64,000 nucleotides of DNA from Bacillus sp. (in: firmicutes) (GCA_023666125.1 JAMPCN010000001.1:70753-134752), one strand, 5' to 3'; shown: positions 35,260 through 44,473, counted from the stretch's first letter. Notes: generated from the letters alone by a model not told the origin. Translations and numbers: made by a program.

Positions 35260-36441
35260 ATGGGAAATTGGAAAATGTGTACTATAGCGGATATTGGTAC
35301 AGTAGTCGGAGGAGCAACACCGTCAACGAAAAAAGAAGAGAATTATGCTGGGGGTACGATTGCGTGGATTACGCCTAAAGATTTAGCAGGTTTCACTGGC
35401 AGATTTATTTCTTGCGGAGAAAGAAATATAACAGAAACAGGCTTAAAAAGCTGTTCTGCTCAAATAATGCCGAAACATACTGTTTTATTTTCTTCGCGTG
35501 CGCCCATAGGTTATATTGCGATTGCAGCAAATGAAGTGTGTACGAATCAAGGCTTTAAAAGTGTGATACCAAATGAAAATGTGGACTATATGTTTCTGTA
35601 TTATCTGCTTAAATATAATAAGGAAAATATTGAAAATTTGGGAAGTGGTACTACGTTTAAGGAAGTTTCAGCGCCTACTATGCGAGAGGTTCCAATTAGA
35701 GTTCCAGAATCTTTGGATGAGCAGAAAGCTATTGCAAGTATTTTATCTGCGTTAGATGATAAAATAGAAAAAAATATAGAGATAAATGATATTTTGCAGC
35801 AGCAAATACAGTTATTGTATGAGGATTTTATAACAGCTATTGATGAAATACCTGTGGCAATGTCTAAAGTAGTGGAGGTTCGTGATGGAACACATGATTC
35901 ACCTAGGCCATGTGAAATGGGTTATCCATTAGTAACATCAAAATACTTGTTTCCTTTTGGGGTAGATGTCATTTCTCCAAATAAAATTAGTAAATTTGAT
36001 TATGATAAAATTAATGAACGTAGTAAAGTTGATACAAGAGATATTCTTTTTAGCATGATAGGAACTGTTGGTTTGGTTTCACTCATTATTGAGGATGAAA
36101 TAAACTTTGCAATAAAAAATGTAGGTTTGTTTAAAACATCAAAATGTCCACAATATACATATTATTTGTTTTGTTATTTAAGAAGTAAAAAAATAACGCA
36201 GCATATTGAAAAGTGTTTAGCAGGCAGTACACAGAAGTATATTAGTTTAGCTGAACTTAGAAAGCTGCCAATTATAATTCCAAATGCTATAGATATTAAT
36301 AAGTTCAATGATTTGGTTACTCCGTTGTTCTCACTGATAATTGAAAATATTAAAGCAAATATGGCTTTAACTGCTGTTAGGGATAGTTTACTGCCTAAAC
36401 TCATGTCTGGGGAATTAGATGTTTCTAGTATTGACTTTTAA
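35260..36441 (+). CDS. hsdS: Type I restriction-modification specificity subunit
   Basis: A 393-residue HsdS with two target recognition domains. The first starts at the N-terminus (GATPSTKKEENYAGG, ITPKDL) and is followed by a conserved spacer helix (SLDEQKAIASILSALDDKIE). The second begins near residue 200 (VVEVRDGTHDSPRP, VTSKYL) and the protein ends with another spacer (SLLPKLMSGEL). Each domain reads half of the split DNA site. Length and order are normal, so the site is probably still recognised. Confidence 0.93.
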   Translation: MGNWKMCTIADIGTVVGGATPSTKKEENYAGGTIAWITPKDLAGFTGRFISCGERNITETGLKSCSAQIMPKHTVLFSSRAPIGYIAIAANEVCTNQGFKSVIPNENVDYMFLYYLLKYNKENIENLGSGTTFKEVSAPTMREVPIRVPESLDEQKAIASILSALDDKIEKNIEINDILQQQIQLLYEDFITAIDEIPVAMSKVVEVRDGTHDSPRPCEMGYPLVTSKYLFPFGVDVISPNKISKFDYDKINERSKVDTRDILFSMIGTVGLVSLIIEDEINFAIKNVGLFKTSKCPQYTYYLFCYLRSKKITQHIEKCLAGSTQKYISLAELRKLPIIIPNAIDINKFNDLVTPLFSLIIENIKANMALTAVRDSLLPKLMSGELDVSSIDF

Positions 36442-36524
36442 CCACCAAATTGTCATTTATCTTATTTAATGTAAAATAGAAATGGATAATGACTAAAGTA
36501 AAATACAAAATCATATAGTTGCAG

Positions 36525-36552
36525 ACGATTTTTCTAATCTCAAGAAAATCGT
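36525..36552. other. Hairpin between hsdS and the KAP gene
   Basis: ACGATTTTTCT and AGAAAATCGT are inverted with one bulged T and a 7-base loop. No T-run follows, so it is not a clear terminator. It lies in a 175-base gap that is otherwise featureless and may mark a join or a regulator site. Confidence 0.4.
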
Positions 36553-36616
36553 AAGTGTCAGCATAGTAAATTAATCCTATCAAGGACTATCAATTTTTAA
36601 ATGGAGAAAAGCTATT

Positions 36617-38425
36617 ATGACAGAAACGGAATTAAATAATTATATAAGGCATTATCTTGAAGAAGATAAAACGCATACTGCCATAATGCTGACGGGAGAA
36701 TGGGGGTCAGGGAAAACATATTATATAGAAAATGTCCTTGTTCCATTTTTGCAAGATAAAAAGAACAGATGTATTGTTGTTTCTTTATATGGGCTTGAAA
36801 ATATTTCAGATATAAGTAAAAGTATATATATGGAATTGAAAATGAAAACGCTTGAAAAAAATTCGGAAGTGAAAGCAACTGGAAAGTTGGTAGCAAAAAC
36901 AGTAGTTAAGGGAGTAGCCGGAAAATTGGGAATTGATGTAAGTATGTCTGAGGATGATTTACAGAATTTGTATTCTTCTGTTGATTTAAGCGGGAAACTG
37001 CTTATTTTTGAAGATTTGGAACGAAGCAACATAGAATTAATAAAAGTGCTGGGGTATATAAATAACCTTGTAGAAAGAGATGGCGTAAAAATTCTTCTTG
37101 TGGCAAATGAAAATGAAATATTAAATAAGACTGCGGAAACATTCAATTTTAATTTTGTAGCGTTAGTAAACACTTCTGCATCCAATAATAATAAAGAGAA
37201 TAATAAAAAAAGTATTCCAGAGAATATTCAAAAGTATTTAAGGATAAAAGAAAAGACGATTAGTGATACCATTTTCTTTGAAAGTAATTATTGTGAAGCA
37301 GTAAAAAATATTGTAAAGACTTTTGGGAACGAAAAAATAACGAAAATCTTAGATGAAGATAATGACATTGTTAAAGAACTTGTATCAATGGTAAGGGGAA
37401 TATGTCATAAAAATTTTCGTACATTCATATTTGCAACACAAAAAACCGTTGATATATTTAATCAAATAGAAGAAAATTATGATAAAGATTTTTTAAAGTG
37501 TATTTATTTTGGAATGATTTCTTTTTCGGCAAAAATTAAAGAGGGAGAATTTCCTATATGGCAGGGAACAGAATATATTTCGGTGATTTTGGGAACAAGT
37601 CAGTATCCATTATTTAGGTTCTGCTATGATTATATAAGGTGGCAGAAAATAAATATAGATAAAATTTCAAATACTAGAGATGAGTATGAGGAAATGAAAT
37701 TATATGATAAAAGAGCTGATCGAAATGACAAGGATTTGCAGATTCTATATAACTATAATAGGAGGACGGAAAAGGAAGTAAGGGAAGTTTTGAAAAATAT
37801 TGAAAGGCGTTTGAATAATCCAAAGGATATAGGATTTTATAATTATGGGAAATTGGCGGCTTATCTTGTAAAAATGAATCATATACTTGAATTTGATTAT
37901 GCAAATTGTAAAGAACTCATGACTAAAAATATTAGTGGAAAAGGGGATAATATTAGTTCTAATTTGTTATTTTTACCAATGTATGATGTTGAAGAAGAAG
38001 AAAAAACAGAATTGGAGAACTTTATTAGGCAAATGTCGGAATCTATGAATATTAGAGATTCTCGGAATGATTTTTCATATAATCCGGATGAAATAGAAAA
38101 TTTGTATAATCGTGTTATAGAAGAAAAACAGGAATGGAAAGAAAATCATAAATTCCTTAGTGAATATAATGCTAATCAAATTGTAGAAATGCTTTTTCAT
38201 GCTTCAGCAAAGCAAATAGACGATTTTAGGGATATGTTATTTGCGGTATATAGGTATGCGGAAAAAGCGGATTTTGTAGAAGAAGATGTGATTATGATGG
38301 AAGAAATTTTAGAATTAGTTCAGGAAAAAATAAACTCTTATGATTATGGTATAGATAAAATTCAGGAGCAACAGTTAAAGTGGCTTTGCAACAATTTAGA
38401 AACATTTATTGCACGAATGACGTAA
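36617..38425 (+). CDS. KAP-like P-loop NTPase
   Basis: A 602-residue P-loop protein of the KAP group. Walker A is GEWGSGKT at residues 27-34; Walker B is LLIFEDLERS near residue 130, and LLVANENEI is a likely sensor. The rest is helical, with no membrane segments seen, unlike many KAP proteins. KAP NTPases occur in phage-exclusion systems such as PifA, so an abortive or sensor role is plausible. It stands between hsdS and hsdR, is strongly AT-rich and has its own ribosome site (GGAGAAAAG). It is probably an inserted module. Confidence 0.75.
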   Translation: MTETELNNYIRHYLEEDKTHTAIMLTGEWGSGKTYYIENVLVPFLQDKKNRCIVVSLYGLENISDISKSIYMELKMKTLEKNSEVKATGKLVAKTVVKGVAGKLGIDVSMSEDDLQNLYSSVDLSGKLLIFEDLERSNIELIKVLGYINNLVERDGVKILLVANENEILNKTAETFNFNFVALVNTSASNNNKENNKKSIPENIQKYLRIKEKTISDTIFFESNYCEAVKNIVKTFGNEKITKILDEDNDIVKELVSMVRGICHKNFRTFIFATQKTVDIFNQIEENYDKDFLKCIYFGMISFSAKIKEGEFPIWQGTEYISVILGTSQYPLFRFCYDYIRWQKINIDKISNTRDEYEEMKLYDKRADRNDKDLQILYNYNRRTEKEVREVLKNIERRLNNPKDIGFYNYGKLAAYLVKMNHILEFDYANCKELMTKNISGKGDNISSNLLFLPMYDVEEEEKTELENFIRQMSESMNIRDSRNDFSYNPDEIENLYNRVIEEKQEWKENHKFLSEYNANQIVEMLFHASAKQIDDFRDMLFAVYRYAEKADFVEEDVIMMEEILELVQEKINSYDYGIDKIQEQQLKWLCNNLETFIARMT

Positions 38426-38452
38426 GGCATTATATTAAGATTATAGCAAGTT

Positions 38453-38472
38453 ATCATATCAAAACTACAGGA
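38453..38472. repeat. 20-bp copy of the hsdR 5' coding region
   Basis: ATCATATCAAAACTACAGGA at 38453-38472 is identical to 39553-39572, which encodes codons 12-18 of HsdR. The two copies bracket the toxin-antitoxin trio. Confidence 0.9.
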
Positions 38473-38518
38473 GTAAGCGGCAGAAATGAAAATATAATGT
38501 ATATTAAGGGGAAAGATT

Positions 38519-38740
38519 ATGAGTGAAGAAAGAAAACAAATAAATTATACAGTTGCCTGTGTCCATGAATTTGCACGCGAACATAATATGCCCGTGAAAG
38601 AAGCATGTCAATTTCTTTTTGAATATAAAGCAATAGAGTTTTTGAAAGAACATTATGATATTGAACATACTTTGTCTATGGATGACGCGCTTAGTGATAT
38701 GTTAGAAATATGCAAAAAGAATGGGGGTGTGCTGGGATGA
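38519..38740 (+). CDS. DUF3791 protein, probable antitoxin
   Basis: A 73-residue protein of the DUF3791 group (INYTVACVHEFAREHNMPVK, then AIEFLKEHYDIEHTLS). Such proteins are found beside DUF3990 genes and are thought to be their partners. AGGGG precedes the ATG, and its stop overlaps the start of the DUF3990 gene (ATGA), so the proteins are made in fixed proportion. A role as antitoxin is inferred from this pairing. Confidence 0.75.
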   Translation: MSEERKQINYTVACVHEFAREHNMPVKEACQFLFEYKAIEFLKEHYDIEHTLSMDDALSDMLEICKKNGGVLG

Positions 38741-39243
38741 TATTATATCACGGAACGAATATTGACATTCAAGTAATTGACTTGGCATTATGCCGTCCAT
38801 ATAAGGATTTTGGAAAAGGTTTTTATACGACAGAAATACCGGAGCAGGCACAAAAAATGGCAAAGCGGGTTGCGAAAATATATGGTGGAAATCCGATTGT
38901 AAATATATATGAAATAGATGAAAATTTTATAGAAAACAGGGAATTAAAGATATTAGATTTGGGAAAAGTTCCTTCAGAAAAGTGGGCGTTATTTGTAATG
39001 AATAATCGAAGTAAAACATTTACGGATTTTAAAAGTATGGATTGCAATTTTGACTGTAAATTTGATATTGTATCTGGACCGATTGCAAATGATGACATGA
39101 CAATGCTTTTTCGACAGTATCAAAATAATTTAATTACACTCCAGACGTTGATTGAGGGCATGACATTTCGGGAGACAACAAATCAATATTCTTTTCATAC
39201 AGAGAGGGCAGCTGCTCTTTTAAAGAAAGTGGGTGTGTTATGA
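38737..39243 (+). CDS. DUF3990 protein, probable ADP-ribosyltransferase-like toxin
   Basis: A 168-residue protein of the DUF3990 group, related to ADP-ribosyltransferase folds. The NAD-site pattern is visible: LYHGTN at the N-terminus (H), DFGKGFYTTE near residue 28 (Y), and NQYSFHTERA near the C-terminus, likely carrying the third catalytic position. The ATG at 38737 overlaps the DUF3791 stop; an in-frame start at 38710 would overlap that gene by 30 bases and is less likely. The gene is followed by a second DUF3791 gene with the same 4-base overlap. A target cannot be read from sequence. Confidence 0.75.
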   Translation: MILYHGTNIDIQVIDLALCRPYKDFGKGFYTTEIPEQAQKMAKRVAKIYGGNPIVNIYEIDENFIENRELKILDLGKVPSEKWALFVMNNRSKTFTDFKSMDCNFDCKFDIVSGPIANDDMTMLFRQYQNNLITLQTLIEGMTFRETTNQYSFHTERAAALLKKVGVL

Positions 39244-39473
39244 TGACAAAGCAGGAACAGTTGATTGAGTATAGTATTCAGGATATCATTGAATATATTG
39301 TTAAGGATTTTGGGATTGAATATGATAATGCTATGCAGATTTTTTATGATTCACAGACTTTTGATAAACTTATGGATGCCGAAACAGGATTATATCTTGA
39401 AAGTTCTGCGTATGTATATGGAATATTTCAGGGTGAGAGAAATTTTGGAAGCCTAACCCAGGCGGAAATATAA
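39240..39473 (+). CDS. Second DUF3791 protein
   Basis: A 77-residue protein (QDIIEYIVKDFGIEYDNAMQ, then DAETGLYLESSAYVYGIF) of the DUF3791 type, different in sequence from the one at 38519. Its ATG overlaps the DUF3990 stop. Two unlike DUF3791 proteins around one DUF3990 make a three-part module; one may neutralise and the other regulate or guide the toxin. Confidence 0.72.
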   Translation: MMTKQEQLIEYSIQDIIEYIVKDFGIEYDNAMQIFYDSQTFDKLMDAETGLYLESSAYVYGIFQGERNFGSLTQAEI

Positions 39474-39519
39474 ATCCTGTCGATGAGTAATAGCGCAACC
39501 ATAGAAAGGACAAAATTTT

Positions 39520-42500
39520 ATGCCAATAAACGAAAACACATTAGAACAGGTCATCATATCAAAACTACAGGAAAAAGGATATGAATATCTCTATGGTCCC
39601 GATATTGACAGAGATTATCACGAAGTAGTCCTGAAAGATTATTTTGCTGCCGCTATGCTGAAAATAAATCCGGGCATTACCATGGAGATAATAGAAGAAA
39701 CTTATAAAACAATAAAAAATCTCGGCTTGCTTAAGTTAGAGGATATGAACGCAGCCTTTCATAAATATCTGGTTGAGGGCGTACCAATTTCTTACCGTGT
39801 AAATGGCGAACCGGCAACTTATACGGCACATCTGATAGATTTTGAAAATCCGCAGGCAAATGACTTCAAGGTTATTAATCAGTATACCATTATAGAATAC
39901 AAGAACAAAAGACCGGATATACTCGTTTTTATCAATGGTATTCCGATGGCGCTTTTTGAATTGAAAAACATGGTGAATGCCGATACGACGATAGAAGATG
40001 CTTATAAGCAGATAAAAAATTATCAGCTGGATATTCCCACACTGTTTCATTATAATGCTTTTAATGTTATTAGCGACGGCTTAGATACAAGGGTAGGGAC
40101 AATCACTTCTGATTTTACAAGATACATGACATGGAAATCAGAAAATGGGGAAAGACCGGAAGAGTCGGGTGTCAATTATTTTACAATGCTTATTAATGGA
40201 GTGTTTCCGAAAGAAAGAATATTGGACATTCTGCGTAATTTTATTGTGTTTCAAGACGACAAAGGCAAAACAATCAAAATGATGGCAGGGTATCATCAAT
40301 ATTTTGCAGTTAAGAAAGCGGTTGAACGCACTAAGAAATCATTGCATGAAAACAGTCGTAAGGTTGGCGTAGTCTGGCATACGCTGGGGAGCGGGAAAAG
40401 CCTGTCCATGGTGTTTTATACGGGATGTATTGTCAGCAATCCTGAATTTAACAATCCAACCATTGTTGTCCTTACAGACCGTAATGATTTGGATAATCAG
40501 CTTTTTGGAACATTTTGTTCCAGTTCCAAATTATTGTTAAGGCAGACGCCGAAACAAGCGCAGGATAGAGAAGATTTAAAAGAGTTATTACGGGTTAAGG
40601 CGGGAGGAATTATCTTTACTACGATTCAGAAGTTTGAGGAAAGCAATGAAATTTTAAGCGAACGAAGTAATATTATCTTTATGGCTGACGAAGCGCATAG
40701 GTCACAGTATGGACTTGAAGGCAGGCTGGACAGGGAAACCGGCGAGTGGAAATATGGAATGGCAAAATATATGCGCGATTCGCTTCCCAATGCGGCATTT
40801 ATAGGATTTACCGGAACGCCTATTGATTTTGATGATAAATCTACGGTTGAGGTCTTTGGCGATTACATAGATATTTATGATATGACGCAAGCGGTGGAAG
40901 ATGGTGCGACTGTGCCTATTTATTATGAAAACCGTACCGCAAAAATAAAGCTGAATGCAGACTTGTTGAAGAAAATAGATGCCGAGTATGATACGCTGGC
41001 GGCAGAGGCGTCCGAAATTGCAATAGAAAAATCCAAATCTGATTTATCATCCATAGAGGCAATCATTGGTTCAAAGGAGCGATTGAGTTTGCTGGCGGAC
41101 GATATTATTGCACATTATGAGGACAGGCAGTATGTTCTTACGGGAAAGGCAATGATTGTGTGCATGACCCGCAGGATTGCGGTTAATTTATATAAAACTA
41201 TTTTAGGCAAGCGTCCTGAATGGAAAAATAAGATTAAGGTTGTTTTGACTTCCAGCAATAAGGATGACGAAGAATGGCACGATATGATTGGCAATAAGAC
41301 ATACCGAGACCAGCTTATGCTTGAATTTAAAGATGAAAAGAGCGAATTTAAAATTGCTATAGTGGTAGATATGTGGCTGACTGGTTTTGACGTTCCCTCA
41401 ATGGCAACTATGTATATCGATAAGCCGATGAAAGGTCACAATCTGATGCAGGCTATTGCCCGCGTAAACAGAGTATATAAGGACAAAGAAGCCGGATTGA
41501 TTGTGGATTATATCGGTATGGCGGCGGAGTTAAAAACTGCTTTAAACCGGTATACTAAAAGAGACCAGGATAAGATACCTGACTTAGGGCAGGCATATTC
41601 GATTGCTATGGCAAAATTGGAGATTATGCGAGATTTCTTTTATGGATTTGATTATTCACCGTTTTTTGGAGATTCGGATGCGGCGCGTCTGACGGTTATT
41701 GCGGATGGCGTAAATTTTGCGCTTGAATTTGAGGAAGATGAGAAAAAAGAATATATCAAAGAAGCTACTGCGCTGAGTCAGGCGGAGACCTTATGCCGAA
41801 GTATGCTGGATAAGGAAATAAAGCAGGAGATAGAGTTTTTTAAGAGTGTAAAAGCCGGGCTTTGTAAATGTGGGAGAAGGGTAGGTATTACCTCGAATGA
41901 AATTAATTCCAGAATTATGACCTTGCTTGAACAGGCAATAGAGCAGGATGGTGTCTATAATATATTTGCACAGGCGGGAACAAAGAACCCGGAGATTTCT
42001 ATTCTGTCAGAAGAGTATATGGAAAAAATCCGCAGAATGAAGCACAAAAACATTGCGGCGGAGATGTTGCGGAAATTGCTGGAGGATAATATTCGCGTAT
42101 TTGCAAGAACCGGAATTGTAAAGTCACAGCTTTTTTCGGAGAAGATGCAGAACTTATTAAAAATATATAATAACAGAATGATTACCAGTGCGGAAGTAAT
42201 TGAGGAATTGTTGAATCTGTCAAAAGAAATGACAGAGGCTTATAGAGCCGGAGAGGAAAAAGGCTTGCAGCCGGAGGAACTGGCTTTTTATGATGCGCTT
42301 GCAGCAGACCCCGAAGTCCTGAAAAAGATGGAGGATAAAGTTTTAGTGGAAATGGCGCAGGAATTGACGGAATTAATCCGCAGAAGCAGAACAGTCGATT
42401 GGGATAAAAAAGAATCCGCCCGCGCCTATATGAGAACACAGGTAAAACATCTTTTGCGAAAGTATAAGTATCCGCCGGAGAAAGCGAAAGGGGCTATTGA

Positions 42501-42639
42501 TATCGTGATTAAACAGGCGGAACTAATGAGCGGCAACATCAAACCGGAATCAGTTGCTTATGATTTTCGCCCCCAAACAGAATCTTTGATGGTGGCAGAA
42601 GATGCTGAATATGGTATAGGTGGGAAAAATAAATTGTAA
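39520..42639 (+). CDS. hsdR: Type I restriction enzyme endonuclease/translocase subunit
   Basis: A 1039-residue HsdR. The N-terminal PD-(D/E)XK nuclease has RPDILVFINGIPMALFELKN near residues 130-150. The SF2 motor follows with Walker A TLGSGKS near residue 290 and ADEAHRS near 390, then later helicase motifs such as TGFDVPSM and QAIARVNR. The C-terminal helical part binds the methylase. Its reading frame is whole, so restriction is likely active. GAAAGGAC precedes the ATG by a fair distance. Bases 39553-39572 are the source of the repeat copy upstream of the toxin-antitoxin trio. Confidence 0.95.
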   Translation: MPINENTLEQVIISKLQEKGYEYLYGPDIDRDYHEVVLKDYFAAAMLKINPGITMEIIEETYKTIKNLGLLKLEDMNAAFHKYLVEGVPISYRVNGEPATYTAHLIDFENPQANDFKVINQYTIIEYKNKRPDILVFINGIPMALFELKNMVNADTTIEDAYKQIKNYQLDIPTLFHYNAFNVISDGLDTRVGTITSDFTRYMTWKSENGERPEESGVNYFTMLINGVFPKERILDILRNFIVFQDDKGKTIKMMAGYHQYFAVKKAVERTKKSLHENSRKVGVVWHTLGSGKSLSMVFYTGCIVSNPEFNNPTIVVLTDRNDLDNQLFGTFCSSSKLLLRQTPKQAQDREDLKELLRVKAGGIIFTTIQKFEESNEILSERSNIIFMADEAHRSQYGLEGRLDRETGEWKYGMAKYMRDSLPNAAFIGFTGTPIDFDDKSTVEVFGDYIDIYDMTQAVEDGATVPIYYENRTAKIKLNADLLKKIDAEYDTLAAEASEIAIEKSKSDLSSIEAIIGSKERLSLLADDIIAHYEDRQYVLTGKAMIVCMTRRIAVNLYKTILGKRPEWKNKIKVVLTSSNKDDEEWHDMIGNKTYRDQLMLEFKDEKSEFKIAIVVDMWLTGFDVPSMATMYIDKPMKGHNLMQAIARVNRVYKDKEAGLIVDYIGMAAELKTALNRYTKRDQDKIPDLGQAYSIAMAKLEIMRDFFYGFDYSPFFGDSDAARLTVIADGVNFALEFEEDEKKEYIKEATALSQAETLCRSMLDKEIKQEIEFFKSVKAGLCKCGRRVGITSNEINSRIMTLLEQAIEQDGVYNIFAQAGTKNPEISILSEEYMEKIRRMKHKNIAAEMLRKLLEDNIRVFARTGIVKSQLFSEKMQNLLKIYNNRMITSAEVIEELLNLSKEMTEAYRAGEEKGLQPEELAFYDALAADPEVLKKMEDKVLVEMAQELTELIRRSRTVDWDKKESARAYMRTQVKHLLRKYKYPPEKAKGAIDIVIKQAELMSGNIKPESVAYDFRPQTESLMVAEDAEYGIGGKNKL
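39553..39572. repeat. 20-bp repeat in the hsdR 5' end
   Basis: The second, in-gene copy of the repeat at 38453-38472; the copies start 1100 bases apart. Confidence 0.9.
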
Positions 42640-42725
42640 GGGCACAAGATGCTTGCATATTACAAAGAGGCAGAGATGATGTCTTTAAAAGAAGTAAGTG
42701 AAAATACATCAGAATTCCCCTGACC

Positions 42726-43184
42726 CTACTCTCTATACCCAATAACAGCGATGACATTTTCTTCTTTTAAAATATAGGCGACGCTTTTTCCCTCTTCCAG
42801 TAATTTGTTTTTGCAGTTTAAAATATTTTCGGTTATATTACCGGGCAGCTCGAATGAAACATCATATTCATTGCTGTAAGAGCCGGATTTGTAATCCATG
42901 AAAATTTGTTCTAATCGTTCTAAACTGATTTCTTTTGCGGGCAGCCATGAAAAAATATCCAGTACCTTACACGGGCTGCATTCTTTATCGGGAATATACT
43001 CTATAATATCGAAAATCTGGCAGTCAAGAGCCTTACACAGATTGTTAAGCGTATAGGTAGTAATGCTTTTTCCCTTTTTAATGCAGTTTATCGTGTTGGC
43101 GTTAATGCCTTTTTTGTGGACCAATGTATAAATGGATATCTTTTTTTCTTTTAATGTGTGAAAAAAAGGGGCATAGGAAACCAT
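42726..43184 (-). CDS. XRE family regulator with C-terminal domain
   Basis: A 152-residue regulator. The N-terminal helix-turn-helix is of the HTH_26 kind (GINANTINCIKKGKSITTYT, then LNNLCKALDCQIFDIIEYIP), followed by an unassigned C-terminal domain of about 80 residues. GGAGG on the minus strand precedes the ATG at 43184. Three iterons lie over its promoter, so it probably controls itself and maybe the divergent membrane protein genes. Confidence 0.85.
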   Translation of the reverse strand: MVSYAPFFHTLKEKKISIYTLVHKKGINANTINCIKKGKSITTYTLNNLCKALDCQIFDIIEYIPDKECSPCKVLDIFSWLPAKEISLERLEQIFMDYKSGSYSNEYDVSFELPGNITENILNCKNKLLEEGKSVAYILKEENVIAVIGYRE

Positions 43185-43218
43185 AGAGTTACCTCCTTTA
43201 CCGTTTTATTATAGGCAT

Positions 43219-43269
43219 ATAGATAAATTCTTAATATAGATAAAGATTTATCATAGATAAGTATTTACC
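43219..43269. promoter_or_regulatory. Three 17-bp iterons (ATAGATAA) in divergent promoter
   Basis: ATAGATAA starts at 43219, 43236 and 43253, exactly 17 bases apart. The rest of each unit is T-rich and partly shared (TT and A near its end). The first copy lies just upstream of the minus-strand TATAAT (43208-43213), the other two further upstream. Direct repeats with such even spacing suggest cooperative binding by the XRE protein. Confidence 0.7.
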
Positions 43270-43279
43270 AATAACATGC

Positions 43280-43309
43280 TTGAAAACAGCAGGAAAGATA
43301 TGCTATAAT
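43280..43309 (+). promoter_or_regulatory. Promoter of the 43374-44419 operon
   Basis: TTGAAA at 43280-43285 and TATAAT at 43304-43309 with an 18-base spacer. It shows that the open frame starting at 43308 cannot be the true start of the next protein. Confidence 0.6.
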
Positions 43310-43373
43310 GAACCGATGTTTTACACAAAAAAGGACTTGCATCATAGACATAAGAGAGGGGGTAAGGCATAAG

Positions 43374-43814
43374 GTGCAGGAAGAAAAAACATTGGGTAAG
43401 AAGCTGACAGAAGCGCATGCCAATATCGGGAAAATTATACTACGGACGTCGCTTCGCGTTTTGTTGGCGGGAATTATCATATTGGCTGGCGTGAGAGGGA
43501 ATCCGCCGCAGGGAAAGCCGGTGAGTTTTCTGGCGGGATTTTTGGTGCTGCTGATTGCCTTAGGCGCTGCGGCATGGGTGTTTTTTCCATTGATTCATTT
43601 GAAAGACTGCGTGCTGTTTTTTGAAAACGGCATTGTGGCAGGAGGAAGAAAATGGACGCTGGACGAACTGGGCGAGATATCGTTTGCGGATATGAAGTCC
43701 AATTATTCGATGTTTACACGGACTTATATGTGTACATCGGCAAGGAAGTTTGATATGACATATATAAAAGATGGAAAAAAGAATTTTAACCGTGCGTATA
43801 TGGACACGATTTAA
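43374..43814 (+). CDS. Membrane protein of unknown function
   Basis: A 146-residue protein with two hydrophobic segments (around ILRTSLRVLLAGIIILAGV and FLAGFLVLLIALGAAAWVF) and a soluble C-terminus that resembles a pleckstrin-like or DUF-type beta domain (LFFENGIVAGGRKWTLDELG). I place the start at GTG 43374 because GGGGGTAAGG lies just before it and the promoter -10 covers 43304-43309. It is followed 20 bases later by a second membrane protein; both may be paired. Function is not known. Confidence 0.6.
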   Translation: MQEEKTLGKKLTEAHANIGKIILRTSLRVLLAGIIILAGVRGNPPQGKPVSFLAGFLVLLIALGAAAWVFFPLIHLKDCVLFFENGIVAGGRKWTLDELGEISFADMKSNYSMFTRTYMCTSARKFDMTYIKDGKKNFNRAYMDTI

Positions 43815-43834
43815 GGAAAAGGAGAGAGAGACTG

Positions 43835-44419
43835 ATGAATAATTATGTTGTGATAGGAATTGTTGCTGCTGTAGTTCTTTTTGCGATTATATATATAAAG
43901 ATGACCATCGATGAAAAAAAAGGACAAAACAGCGAGGAAAAGCGGAAAATTAATGATATTGTGAAAAAGACGGTGCCGGATAGTGAAACGTATACGATAG
44001 CATACGGTACGAGAGAAGAATTTTCTTTAGGCGGAGGCGGCAGGAGAGTCACCACCACAACCAGGTATTGGTATTATGGCGTGGCGTTTAAGCAGAGAGA
44101 TTTATATCTTGTTCCATTGGATTTTGCAGGCGGGGATATTAGTTACGGCGAGCCTGTTCATATGGAAAAAGATAACTATGCGCTGGCGGAATGTATGAAC
44201 GGTCTGCTGACATTATATGAAAAAGACAAGAAAATGCCGATAAATCTTTTTGTGGTAGCGAGCAATACGAAAGAGGATAAGTATCATCCGGTAAACATTC
44301 AGCAGAAAGAAGAAGCGGCGGCGTTCATGCAGTTTGCGCAAAGCTTTGTACAGGAGATTAATGCGGCGAACGGCGTTACCGATATCAAAGCGGCGAAAAA
44401 AGCGATAATGAAGAGTTAA
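43835..44419 (+). CDS. Single-pass membrane protein of unknown function
   Basis: A 194-residue protein with one N-terminal membrane segment (VVIGIVAAVVLFAIIYI) and a soluble remainder with no recognised domain (AYGTREEFSLGGGGRRVTTT). AAGGAG precedes the ATG. It shares its operon with the preceding membrane protein. Confidence 0.65.
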   Translation: MNNYVVIGIVAAVVLFAIIYIKMTIDEKKGQNSEEKRKINDIVKKTVPDSETYTIAYGTREEFSLGGGGRRVTTTTRYWYYGVAFKQRDLYLVPLDFAGGDISYGEPVHMEKDNYALAECMNGLLTLYEKDKKMPINLFVVASNTKEDKYHPVNIQQKEEAAAFMQFAQSFVQEINAANGVTDIKAAKKAIMKS

Positions 44420-44473
44420 TATAAATACGCGCAGGAAAAAGATTTATAAAATTCGGCAGAAAGGAGAATGTAA

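Noticed and set aside
36525..36552. Hairpin as terminator of hsdS
   Set aside because: No T-run follows; kept only as an unassigned hairpin.
42649..42723. 24-codon frame after hsdR
   Set aside because: No ribosome site, no similarity; probably chance.
43219..43269. ATAGATAA repeats as a CRISPR array or replication origin
   Set aside because: Only three short units with no spacers, no cas genes, and no rep gene nearby; promoter operators fit better.
43308..43373. ATG start at 43308 for the membrane protein
   Set aside because: It lies in the -10 element; GTG 43374 has a strong ribosome site.
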